A stretch of 64,000 bases of DNA from NCBI GenBank assembly GCA_948567375.1, contig OX419757.1, positions 61,070,001 through 61,134,000 on the forward strand, given 5' to 3'. Made by a program: the position numbers and the translations under genes. This document shows positions 1 to 10,480 of this stretch, piece after piece; within the stretch, counting starts at the first letter, position 1; each line of letters opens with the position of its first letter. A model generated the notes under the pieces. That model did no database searches. It saw only the letters and a program-made list of their open reading frames with translations, and was not told the DNA's origin. Origin of the DNA: Lunularia cruciata. Taxonomy: Eukaryota > Streptophyta > Marchantiopsida > Lunulariales > Lunulariaceae.

Positions 1-40
1 CACCTCAACACCATCAACAACAAAGACTCCAAGGAAGAAG

Positions 41-3000
41 TTGGGGATGGAGGACTTCTTGATCTCAAAGCAACAATGGAACTACAATGTGTTGGAGGAT
101 GTTGGTAGTCACAAGGCTAACATCACAGTGGGCCAATTAATTGCTTTGAACCCTACCTTGAGAAAGGAGCTTAGAGGTGGTTTGAGTTCTACAAGGAGCA
201 AAAAGAAGAAGAAGGCAAAAGTTCCAGTATCAATGGGGGTGGTGGATGCCAAGCCAGCACCATGGGAGGCTTGTGAATATGCCTCCAAGATTGATGTGAG
301 AGTGAATGGTCACAACATCAAGGATGCATTGGTTGATGGAGGATCAGCAGTGAATGCCATGTCAGAAAGGTTGATGAAGAAGTTGGGTATGATACCCTCA
401 AGACCTTCAACATTTGTGGTGAGCATGGCAAACAAGCAACAAGTTCGACCAGTAGGGGTGATGGATAAGGTGGTAGTTTCAGTTATGGGAGTTCAAAATC
501 TCATGACTTTCCAAGTCTTGAAGGATTCAAGCTATGACTTACTTCTTGGGAGGCCATGGTTGAGAGCAGCACGCACAACTGATCGATGGCACAAAGGGTA
601 CTTGAGGATTGGGCCATCAAACCATAGAGTCACTGTTCCTGTGACTAACACCACCAACACTTCACATTCAGATACCCCATCTTCTAATTATTGGGAATCA
701 GATTCTGAAGAAGGAGCTTCAGGTGTGGACACAAGCATGGAAGAGGAGACTTCCACGGAGGAAGATGAATCTGAATCTGATTCAGATGTGTATCCCTTGT
801 GTGCTATGGATTTTGCACCTAAGCCAGAGGTTTTGAAGGACCCAGATAAATCACCATTGACACTTGAGGAGGTAGAGAGAAGGTTATCTACCCTCAAGTA
901 TGGCCCAAATGTTACCAAGGAGGAGAAGGTGAGATTTGAGGAGATTTTCCGCAAGTTCATCCATGTGTTTGCTTTTAGTTACAAGGATTTGAAGGAAGTC
1001 ACCTTGGAGGAGCACAAGATAGAGGTGGAGTCACATGCAAGACCAATCCGCCAAAAGCAACGTCGCATTAGCCCACCAATATCTTTGGTTGTGAAGGAGG
1101 AGATTGATAAGCTCAAGGAGGCTGGATTTATCTTTGAGGTGGAGAATTCAGAATGGGTGTCTCCAATTGTCATTGTGAAGAAAAAGAATGGCAAGCTTCG
1201 GGTATGTGTGGATTACAAGAAGCTTAATGCTGTTACCAAGAAGGACTACTACCCATTGCCATTCATTGATGAGATCTTGGAGGAGGTTGCAGGTCATGAG
1301 AGGTACAGTTTTGGAGATGGTTATAGTGGATATAACCAAATAAAGATTGCACCAGAGCATCAACAACTCACCACATTCACCACACCTTGGGGAACTTACG
1401 CTTTCAAGGTCATGCCTTTTGGGCTTTGCAATGCTCCAGCCACATTCCAACGGTTCATGAACAAGGTATTTGAACCTTTCATTGGGAAATTTGTGAGAGA
1501 TTTCATTGATGACTTTTGTGTCTATGGGAGCAAGGAGGAGCACTTTGAGCACCTAATCAAAGTCTTGCAACGCTTGGATGAGGCAAATGCATCACTCAAC
1601 CCAGAGAAGTGCATTTTTGGATGTGAAGAAGGTCTACTTTTGGGGCACATCATCTCCAAGGATGGAATAGCAGTTGATCCTGAGAAGGTGAGGAAAATCT
1701 CAGACCTTCCATTCCCTTCAAGCTTGACAAAGTTACGCTAATTCTTGGGAATGGTTGGGTACTATAGGAGGTTCATCTTCTCATTTTCCAACAAGGCTTA
1801 TGCATTGACCATCTACATGAAGAAGGGTGTAGATTACATGGTGATTTTGGAAGACAAGGAGGCTCTCAAAGCTTTTGAGGAGCTCAAGCAATCCCTTGTT
1901 GTAGCTCCAATTCTTGCTAAACCTGATTGGAGTAAGCCTTTCATCCTCTACACTGATGCTTCTAATGTAGCTATAGGATGCACTCTTAGTCAATTAGACC
2001 AAGATGGGCATGATCATCCAATAGCTTATGCTAGTAGGCAGATGGTTTCAGCAGAGAAGAACTACTCTGTCACAGAGAGAGAAGGGTTGGCAGTGATCTT
2101 TGGTCTCAAGAAGTTTAGACACTACTTGATTGGAGGGAAAGCCACAATTGTCACGGATCACAAGGCTTTGAAGTACATCTTCAACAAGCCTAATGTTGAA
2201 GGGAGACTAGCAAGGTGGATGATACTCTTGTCAGAGTATGACTACACAATTGAGGATAGGCCAGGAAAGAAACATGCAAATGCTGATTTGTTATCTAGAG
2301 CCTATGATCATGATGGAGATGAGCCAGTAGATGATTCCTTCCCGGATGAGGAGCTCATGACAATCTCAGTCACTCAAGAGATTCCAATGGAGTACAAGGA
2401 GATTGTGGATTTTGTGACAAGAGGTAACTATCCAGAAGGGATGCATGCTAGGGAGAGGAAGGCCCTTGCAGCAAGATCTAGACCTTACACAATGGTGGAG
2501 GATATTCTTTTTCACCAAGGAGCAGATGGTCTACTTCGTAGAGCAGTGGGTAAGGAAGAGTCTATCCTACTCATAAAGGAGTTTCATGAAGGTTTAGTAT
2601 GTGGAGGACACTTTGCAGGAAAGGTGACTGCTTTCAAGATTCTAGATGCAGGTTACCATTGGAGAGGGATTTTCAAGGATTGTCTTGATTATTGCAAAAC
2701 TTGTCATGTTTGTCAAGCTTTTGCTAGAAAGTCTACATCCACTCCACCACTTAGATCAATTCCATTGCTAGGACCTTTTGAGAAGTGGGGAATTGATTTT
2801 GTAGGACCTCTCAATAGAACCCCAAGGAACAATCGGTACATTGTGGTAGTTACTGATTACCTTACCAAGTGGGTTGAGGCTAGACCATTGAGGGACAAGA
2901 ATGAAGATGAAGTGGGTAGATTTCTTTATGAACGCATTATCACTAGGTTTGGATGCCCTTTGGAGTTGGTTTTTGATAGAGGAGGAGAGTTTACAGGAAG

Positions 3001-3658
3001 CATTACTACAGCCATGCTACGACATTTCTCTATCACACATAGAGTAACTACATCCTATAAGCCAAATTCCAATGGCTTGGCAGAGAGAACCAATCAGACC
3101 TTGTGCATGATGTTGGCCAAAGATGCAGAAATGGAGGGGGCTAAACATCATTGGGACAAGAGGATTCATGCAGTTTTGTGGGAGTATAGGACAACCATGA
3201 AGACTTCCACTGGATATTCTCCATTCCAATTGGTGTATGGTATTGAGTCTACCTTACCTATTCACTTTGATCTTCCTACCTTCCAAAGCATTCATAGGAG
3301 ATTGAAGAAAGCACAAGGAAGTGATGCAGGGAAGTCAAGGAAGGATCAACTCATGGAGTTGGAAGAGGCAAGAGCAGTTGCTATGGTTCGAGTGGAGCAA
3401 GCCCAAAGGAAACAAAAGGAGAGCTATGACAAGAGGCAAGGCAAGAAGAAGGTGGAGCCTTTCAAAGAAGGTGATTGGGTAATGTTGTTTGATTCCATTC
3501 GATTCAAGAGAGTGCAAAAGAAGTTTTTGCCTAAGTACTTTGGACCTTTCATAGTAGAGAAGGTGTGGGGCAATTACACCTATGATCTCAAGGAGTTGGG
3601 AGGAAGACACTTTGATAGGATTAACCATGATAAGTTGAAGATGTACCATAGAAGGTAG
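41..3658 (+). pseudogene. T1 polyprotein: protease, reverse transcriptase, RNase H, integrase; one in-frame stop
   Basis: One reading frame is broken only by TAA at 1739-1741. First part (566 codons): a retropepsin-like site LVDGGS at residues 97-102 (the family norm is DSG or DTG), an acidic linker (about 219-250), then reverse transcriptase with first catalytic Asp at 426 and the FIDD box at 488-491. Second part (from 1745, 637 codons): RNase H with Asp71, Glu113, Asp138 and Asp181; integrase zinc-binding H281, H289, C320, C323; and a catalytic triad D351, D411, E447 with D-35-E spacing. There is no chromodomain after the integrase, which suggests a non-chromovirus lineage. The frame is open to the left edge, so the listed ATG need not be the real start. 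Apart from the nonsense codon, the key catalytic residues are present. Confidence 0.93.
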
Positions 3659-3706
3659 AGAGACCTTCACTTTGAGGACAAAGTGAAAACTTAGTCCAGG
3701 GGTAAA

Positions 3707-4385
3707 TGTAACACCCATTTGTGCATGTGTGTGGTATTGTGATATTTAGCTTGGTATTACAAGTACTTAAGAGATATTATTTATATAGAGATAAAGGATG
3801 GTTCTATATTAGTCATGGTTAGCTAAAGTTAGTCATAGCTAAGATAGATGGGACCTTACTTTAGAGGAAGTAGAAAAGATGAGCACCACTATTTTGGATT
3901 TTAGTGTGTTGACTTGGTATTATTCCTAGGTGTTTGGCTTTGGGGAAAGAGTTGAGAACTCTTGGGCCCGCAAGCCTTTTTGTTTTGGATTCTTCTTTAG
4001 TCCAAGGATAGCCCATGTGAAGGAATCCTTGCTTTAGTGGTTGGGTCAAGATAAGGGGAATATGCCCATGTGAATGGATATTCCTTTCTACTTTTTGACT
4101 TTACTTGACTTTTAGTCTAGTAACTTGAGTTACTACGGTAATTAGTAACTTTGGTACGTAACTATTTCACAAGTATATAAACAAGGAGTGAGGAGGTACT
4201 CATCATCCTTTCATTTGCAACTATCTCTCTCTCATTGAGTTCTCTAGTGAGCAATGTCTTGAGTCTTGGAGTGTTAGCCTTGGAGGAGTATGATGGAGTT
4301 GGGGTTCCTTGCCTTCTTAGTCCATGGTGCGCTACCATAATAGCCATCAGAGGTTCATCCTGAGTGAGAGACAGGCCGGCTCACA
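3707..4385 (+). repeat. LTR1, 3' LTR of T1
   Basis: Begins TGTAACACCC and ends GGCCGGCTCACA. The start follows the pol stop by 48 bp and a purine-rich tract. Related copies occur at 21994-22578 (minus, partial) and 44379-48854 (plus, interrupted), and the plus copy has the same two ends, which fixes the boundaries. A TATA-like stretch (tatataaaca, about 4174-4183) lies in the second half. The sequence resumes in T2 RNase H at 4386. Confidence 0.88.
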
Positions 4386-5882
4386 GGACACTTTGTCCAT
4401 GGCCATCGGAGTCGTCTTAAGTCAGAAGGATGAGAAGAAGAAGGATTACCCGGTGTATTATGCCAGCCAACAACTTTCAGTTTCTGAAAATAACTATTCA
4501 ACAACTAAAAGAGAAGCACTCGGAATGGTGTATGCCTGCAAGAAATTTCGTTATTATTTGTTGGGGTATGAGTTTGTCTTCTATGTTGACCATTACGCAT
4601 TGCAACATTTAGTCAAGAAGGCAGATTTATCAGGACGAATTGCAAGATGGATCTTGTTATTACAAGAGTTCACGTATACTGTACAAGTAAGGAAGGGAGC
4701 TTCGCATTCAAATGCGGACTTCCTGTCCAGGTTAGAAACTCAAGACCAGGAGTGGGAAATTGACGATTGGTTCCTTGACAAACAGTTGTATCACTTATTA
4801 GCAATGCAAAGTACAAGGTATGCAGCTGAATATAATTATCTGAATACTCTCCAGTGTCTTGAGGGGATGGACCCGGAACAGCGGGCAGTCTTTCTCAAGA
4901 AAATGGGGCCGTGCCAGCTTAAACACAGCATTTTATTTAAGATGGGCGAAGACGAAGTACTTTGGCAATGCTTGGAGTCATATGAAGTAGGAGGAGTAAC
5001 TAAATCTTTACACTCCGAGGCATTGGGAGGACACTATGCTCTGAAGAATACTGTAAAGAAAATTCTTTCGGCAGGGTATTGGTGGCCTACAATGTACAAA
5101 GATGTACATGCTCATATCCGAAGCTGTGATGCTTGTCAGAGAACGGGGAAGCCGACAGCTACTTCCCAATGGCCTTTGAGACCAATTTTGCCCTTGGCCC
5201 CATTTGAGAAATGGGGGATTGATTTTGTGGGTCCCATTCAACCAGTGACCCGAGTCACAAGAAAGTGCTACATTTTGGTCTGCACTGACTATGCTACCAA
5301 GATGGTCGAAGCAGAAGCAACTTGCATAGATGATGTTGAAAAGGTGGCGGAATTTTTCTTTTGAAACACCATCTCCCGATATGGGTGTCCTTTGGAATTG
5401 GTCAGTGATCAAGGCACACATTTTTTGAACTCAGTAATGGAGGCGTTAACCAAGTACTTTCAGATTAAACATCGGAAGACAACTCCTTACAACCCACAAG
5501 CAAATGGCTTATATGGAAAGGGCGAATGGGTTACTTTGTAAAATTTTGAATAAGGTGACTATCAATTATGCCTATGATTGGGATACGAAATTACCAGCCG
5601 CGTTGTGGGCATATCAAACGATAGAGAAGATAACAACCAAACAAACTCCATACTTCTTGACATATGGCTTGCATCCCATACTGCTAGTTGAATTTGAAGT
5701 TGCGACATATCGGGTTTTGTGCAAAGAACAAATGTCGGAAGAAGAAAGTCAGGATCTTTGGATTCATCAACTAATGTGGTTAAAAGAGAAAAGAGACGAT
5801 GCAATGCAAACCACGAAAGAAGTACAAGCACAGAGAAAAGTCAGGCACGATAAGAGAATCAAGCCTGTGACTGTACGAGAAG
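4386..5882 (+). pseudogene. T2a: RNase H and integrase fragment of gypsy family T2
   Basis: This matches T2b from about 8176 to 9674 almost base for base. It starts in the middle of RNase H (DTLSMAIGVVLSQ, then the YVDH box), passes through the integrase zinc site, the EKWGIDFVGP catalytic-core motif and the SDQGTHF motif, and stops inside the integrase C-terminus. Defects: TGA at 5362-5364 in the integrase core, and a 2-bp insertion near 5512 that shifts the frame. The left border is the T1 insertion. The right border is the scar at 5883-5894. Upstream RT and gag of this copy are absent from the window. Confidence 0.88.
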
Positions 5883-5894
5883 GGCCGGCTCACA
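5883..5894 (+). repeat. 12-bp copy of the LTR1 terminus at the T2a/T2b junction
   Basis: GGCCGGCTCACA is identical to the last 12 bases of LTR1 at 4374-4385 and 48843-48854. It sits exactly where T2a integrase homology ends and the gag-protease part of T2b begins. I read it as the remnant of an LTR1 element lost by illegitimate recombination. LTR1 ends are preceded by GAGA-A-rich bases much like the T2 sequence GAGAAGG, which would supply microhomology. Confidence 0.6.
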
Positions 5895-8800
5895 GTACGA
5901 CCTCGTCGTCTTCTAGAAAGGCAAAGAGACTACGCCCAAAGGCAATTCTGTCTGCCAAGGAGGAAAAGATCTTTGCAAAAGCCAAAGCTAAAGCCTTGCA
6001 GAAAGAACTAACGGAGGCATTACTCAGGACTCGGGAACTGAGTTTGGAAGAGAAGACAAAGATGAAGTCTCCAGTTTTTCTGGTGGACATCCGATCCAAA
6101 GTAAAGGGTCTGATCCAAGCCAAGGTGGGCCAACCCGAGGAACCTCGGGTTAAGGCCATCAGCAAGCCCGTCACCATTTTGAAGCGTCCCGAAGTCAAGA
6201 GGGAACATGGAGAGACTTCGGACCCAAAGCCAAAGGCAAAGACGGTCAAATTGGGAGGAGTTCCTCAATATGATATTGTAGCAGATCTGGCAGCCACAAA
6301 TGCCAACATTACATTCAAGCAATTGTGGGAAGATAACAAGCTGTACAAGAGACAGCTGAATTCGGCCGTCAAGAAGGTGAGGTCGATGTCAAAGAAGGAC
6401 CTGCCTGCTATCTATCGTATTGAGCAAGAAGATTTGGGATCTCCCAAGGTAGACGCGGAGATTGCCGGGTGCATGATCACATCGATACCCATTGACTCTA
6501 GGTCCGGTGTGAATGTCATGACCGAAGATACTGCAAATCGACTCAAGTATCACACGTTTGAACCAACACCCCGAGTGTTGAAGTTTGCAGACCAAACCAG
6601 GAGATGGCCATTGGGCATGCTGTCAAACATCACCATGATCATTGGAGGGGTACCCTTCAAGTTGAATTATATCGTGCTGCGACCAGTGACAAAGACTGGT
6701 TAGCCTCTATTGATTGGCAGACCCTGGTTGTATAGTGCCCAAGTTGTGGTGGATTGGCACCAGCAGAAGTTAAGATTCAAGGACATTTCGTCCAAAGATC
6801 AGAAGTTGGTGACTGTGAGTTGGACAAAAGTTCCCCACCTTAGGGAAACAAGTTCGTTGGAAGAGGAGGACAAATTCAAAGACTCATCGTCTTCGTCCTC
6901 AGACGAATCCGAAGATGAAGTCCAAGTTAACTATTTGGAATGCTACGAGGTGGATGTTGAAGACGAAGATCCATATGACCTTGCCTCGGGTGAACCTGAC
7001 TTGGAGGAAGGGGGTTTGATGGCAGCTCGCCTCGGGCTAAGCCGAATAAGCCATGTTGAAGGAGTCATCAACCCCGATGACTATCAAGATGTTTTATTAA
7101 CTGAAGGAAAAATTTTGAAAATCTCGAAGACAGTCACTTCGGAGGAGTTGGCAGGATACACTGCCCTGTTTATAGAATTCCAGGATGTATTCGCCTAGTC
7201 TATTGATCAAATGACAGGTATTCCACAAGAATTCGGAGAACACCGGATTGATTTGGTTGAAGGTGCAGTTTTGGTTTGGCAGCGGCAATACCGCTTGAAC
7301 CCGAAGTACTCGCTGTTGGTGAAAGATGAAATCAATAAGTACTTAGGGGCCGGAATCATCTTCCCTGTCTTAAGCAGTGAATGGGTCTCTCCCATTGTCA
7401 TTGTCCCGAAGAAGAAAACGGGGAAGATCCGAGTGTGCCAAGACATCCGGAAGTTGAATGCAGTCACAAGGAAAGATCATCATCCCTTGCCTTTTACCGA
7501 TACAATTTTAGATCAGGTAGCTGGGCATCCTTGTTATAGTTTTCTTGATGGATTTTGAGGGTACAATCAAGTATCCATTCGAGAAGAAGACAAAGATAAA
7601 ACTACATTCACGACCGATTGGAGCACTTTTGCTTACAATCAAATGCCCTTTGGGTTGTGTAATGCTCCCCCTACTTTCCAGCAGATGATGAATTCAATCT
7701 TCAAAGATTTCCTGCGCAAATTTGTGGAAGTTTTTATTGATGACTTTTGTGTGTTTGGGCAAAGAGATGTACATTTAGATTACCTTCACCAAACTTTTGA
7801 AAGGTGTCGTTTTGCCGGCTTGTCATTACACCCAGAGAAATGCTTCTTCGCAATGAAAGAAGGAATCCTTCTGGGGCATTGGGTGTCAAGCCGAGGTATT
7901 GAAGTTGATGTTGAGAAGGTCAAGATAATTGCAGCATTGGAATCCCCAAAGAACATCCAGGAGCTGAGAGCCTTCTTGGGACATGTCGGATATTACAGAC
8001 GCTTTGTGTCAAACTATGCAGTGCTTGCAGCACCACTTACAAAGCTTCTGAAGAAATCCAAAGACTATCTGTGGGAAGCAAATCAAGAAGAAGCTTTCCA
8101 GGTGTTGAAGAAGAAGCTGGTTGAAGCACCAGTGATGAGGGCCCCAAATTGGGACGTCCCTTTTCATGTATATGTGGACACTTTGTCCATGGCCATCGGA
8201 GTTGTTTTAAGTCAGAAGGATGAAAAGAAGAAGGACTACCCGGTGTATTATGCCAGCCGACAACTTTCAATTTCTGAAAAGAACTATTTGACGACTGAAA
8301 GAGAAGCACTCGGAATGGTATATGCCTGCAAGAAATTTTGCCATTATTTGTTGGGGTATGAGTTTGTCTTCTATGTTGACCATTACGCCTTGCAACATTT
8401 GGTCAAGAAGGCAGATTTATCCGGGCAAATTGCAAGATAGATCTTGTTGTTACAAGAGTTCACATATACTATACAAGTAAGGAAGGGAGCTTTGCATTTG
8501 AATGCGGACTTCCTGTCCAGGTTAGAAACTCAAGACCAGGAGTGGGAAATTGACGATCGGGTTCTTTGACAAAGAGTTGTATCACTTATCAGCAATGCGA
8601 AGTACGAGGTATGCAGATAAATATCATTATCTGAATACTCCATTGTCCTAAGGGGATGGACTCGGAACAGTGGGCAGTCTTTCTCAGGAAAATGGGGCCG
8701 TACCAGCTTAAACACAAAATTTTATTTAAGATGGGCAAAGACGAAGTACTTCGGTGATGCTTGGAGTCATACAAAGTAGGAGGAGTGATTGAATCTTTAC

Positions 8801-9739
8801 ACTCCAAAGCATCGGGAGGACACTATGCTCTGAAGAATACTGTAAAGAAAATTCTTTTGGCAGGGTATTGGTGGCCTACAATGTACAAAGACGGGCATGC
8901 TCATATCCAAAGTTGTGATGCTTGTCAGAGAACGGGGAAGCCGATGGCTACTTCTCAATGGCCTTTGAGACCAATTTTGCCTTTGGCCCCATTTGAGAAA
9001 TGGGGGATTGATTTTGTGGGTCCCATTCAACCTGTGACCCGAGTCACAAGAAAGTGATACATTTTGGTTTGCACTGACTATGCTACCAAGATGGTCAAAG
9101 CTGAAGCAACTCGCAGAGATGATGTTGAAACTGTGGCGGAATTCTTCTTTCAAAACATCATCTCCCAATATGGGTGTCCTTTGGAATTGGTCAGTGACTG
9201 AGGGACACATTTTTTGAACTCTATAATGGAGGCGTTAACCAAGTACTTTCAGATTGAACATCGGAAGACGACTCCTTATAACCAACCCAAAAGCAAATGG
9301 CTTAATGGAAAAAGCAAATGGGTTACTTTGCAAAATTTTGAATAAGGTGACTGTCAATTATGCCTATGACTGGGATACAAAATTACCAGCCATGTTGTGG
9401 GCATATCAAATGACAGAGAAGATTACAACCAAACAAACTCCATACTTCTTGACATATGGCTTGCATCCCATACTACCGGTTGAATTTGAAGTACCGACGT
9501 ATAGGATTCTTTGCGAAGAACAAATGTCGGAAGAGGAAAGTCAGGATCTTTGGATTCATCAACTAATGTGGTTAGAAGAGAAACGAGACGATGCAATGCA
9601 AACCACAAAAGAAGTACAAGCACAGAGGAAAGTCAAGCACGATAAGAGAATCAAGCCTGTAGCTATACGAGAAGGGGATTTGGTTTTGTTATATGACAAT
9701 CACCAAATATTTTTTCTAGGCAAGTTGCATTTGAGATAG
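5895..9739 (+). pseudogene. T2b polyprotein: gag C-terminus, protease, reverse transcriptase, RNase H, integrase
   Basis: A decayed gypsy polyprotein. Frame 2 runs from the junction to about 8560, broken by TAG 6701-6703, TAG 7196-7198, TGA 7556-7558 and TAG 8438-8440; frameshifts and stops follow in the integrase. Domains in order: a basic, Lys-rich gag tail; protease with PIDSRSGVNVM near 6490 (DSG changed to DSR, so probably inactive); RT with FLDGF near 7545 and FIDDF near 7735; RNase H with a D-T substitution in the usual DAS motif near 8178 and the YVDH box; integrase with the HHCC region (about 8810-8940) and EKWGIDFVGP near 9000. It leads into a polypurine tract and LTR2-A, which ties pol family T2 to the giant LTR2. 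Confidence 0.9.
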
Positions 9740-9926
9740 ATGGGTCCCTATTGAGTTCTTCATCTTTACGAAAATGGGTCCATGCAGCTTGTAGACTTGG
9801 AAGGTAATCCTTTTTCCACTTGAGTAAACGGGTGGAGAGTTCAGAGATATTGGACCATAGACTCGGAAGTTTCTAAGACACTTGAGGTCTATGTTTGCAT
9901 GGTGCTCACATTTGAGGGAGGGGGTA
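9740..9926 (+). other. T2b 3' untranslated tail with polypurine tract
   Basis: The tail after the integrase ends in the purine run GAGGGAGGGGG (9914-9924) followed by TA and then the LTR2 start TGTGGTGCC. A polypurine tract directly before the 3' LTR is the plus-strand primer site of LTR retrotransposons. The same arrangement is repeated on the minus strand at 39699-39887. These two junctions are the evidence that LTR2 is an LTR and not an independent transposon. Confidence 0.85.
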
Positions 9927-10313
9927 TGTGGTGCCTACATTTTTTGTTTTTTTTCAAAATTAAGGAGAAGAAGTGTATAGAGAAGTTGGATTGCGCCTGT
10001 ATGGCCAAAGAAGGCAAAGAAAAGAGTCTTTGGGATGAAACCCAAAGTAAAGTGACTTCGGGGCATAAGGCAAAGTACTTGGAAATGCCATGTCAGCATA
10101 CAACCCAAAGTAAATTGTCTTTGTATCAAGAGGAGCTCAACCCAAGGCGAAGGCAGTCTAACAACCTTTCATTAGGGCGAGAAATTCAAGAAGGGGCCCT
10201 TTAAAAACCGGTGGCCCATACGCACAAAGGTTGATTGACAGTGACAGATGCATGCCGGAGGTGTGATTTCTCGATAGAAACTCGAAGTGACGGAAGACAA
10301 AGAAGCACAACTC

Positions 10314-10320
10314 TATAAAA
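10314..10320 (+). promoter_or_regulatory. TATA box of LTR2-A
   Basis: TATAAAA lies 167 bp upstream of the ATG of the LTR-internal frame. Equivalent TATA boxes lie at similar distances in LTR2-B, C, E and I. Confidence 0.6.
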
Positions 10321-10480
10321 ATCAAACTTGCAACAACGAAATGTCAAGTAATTTTCCTTTGCTGTTGAGAGAAGTCGTCTTGCAAGTGATCATGGGAAGG
10401 GAAATAGAGTTGGAACTGTATTAGTGCAAAAGGGAGAAGTCGCAAGAGTGAAACCAAGAGAGAGTGAGAAGGTAGAAGAG

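Larger units (their letters stand above)
1..4385 (+). mobile_element. Ty3/gypsy retrotransposon T1 (5' end outside window)
   Basis: The window opens inside a Ty3/gypsy element. It contains the end of gag, aspartic protease, reverse transcriptase, RNase H and integrase in gypsy order, then a short purine-rich stretch (about 3695-3706) and a TG...CA long terminal repeat. Directly after the LTR the sequence resumes inside the RNase H domain of a different gypsy family (T2), so T1 appears to have inserted into T2. The 5' LTR and the 5' target duplication would lie before position 1. With one stop codon in about 1,200 codons, this is the least decayed pol in the window and probably a recent insertion. 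Confidence 0.9.
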
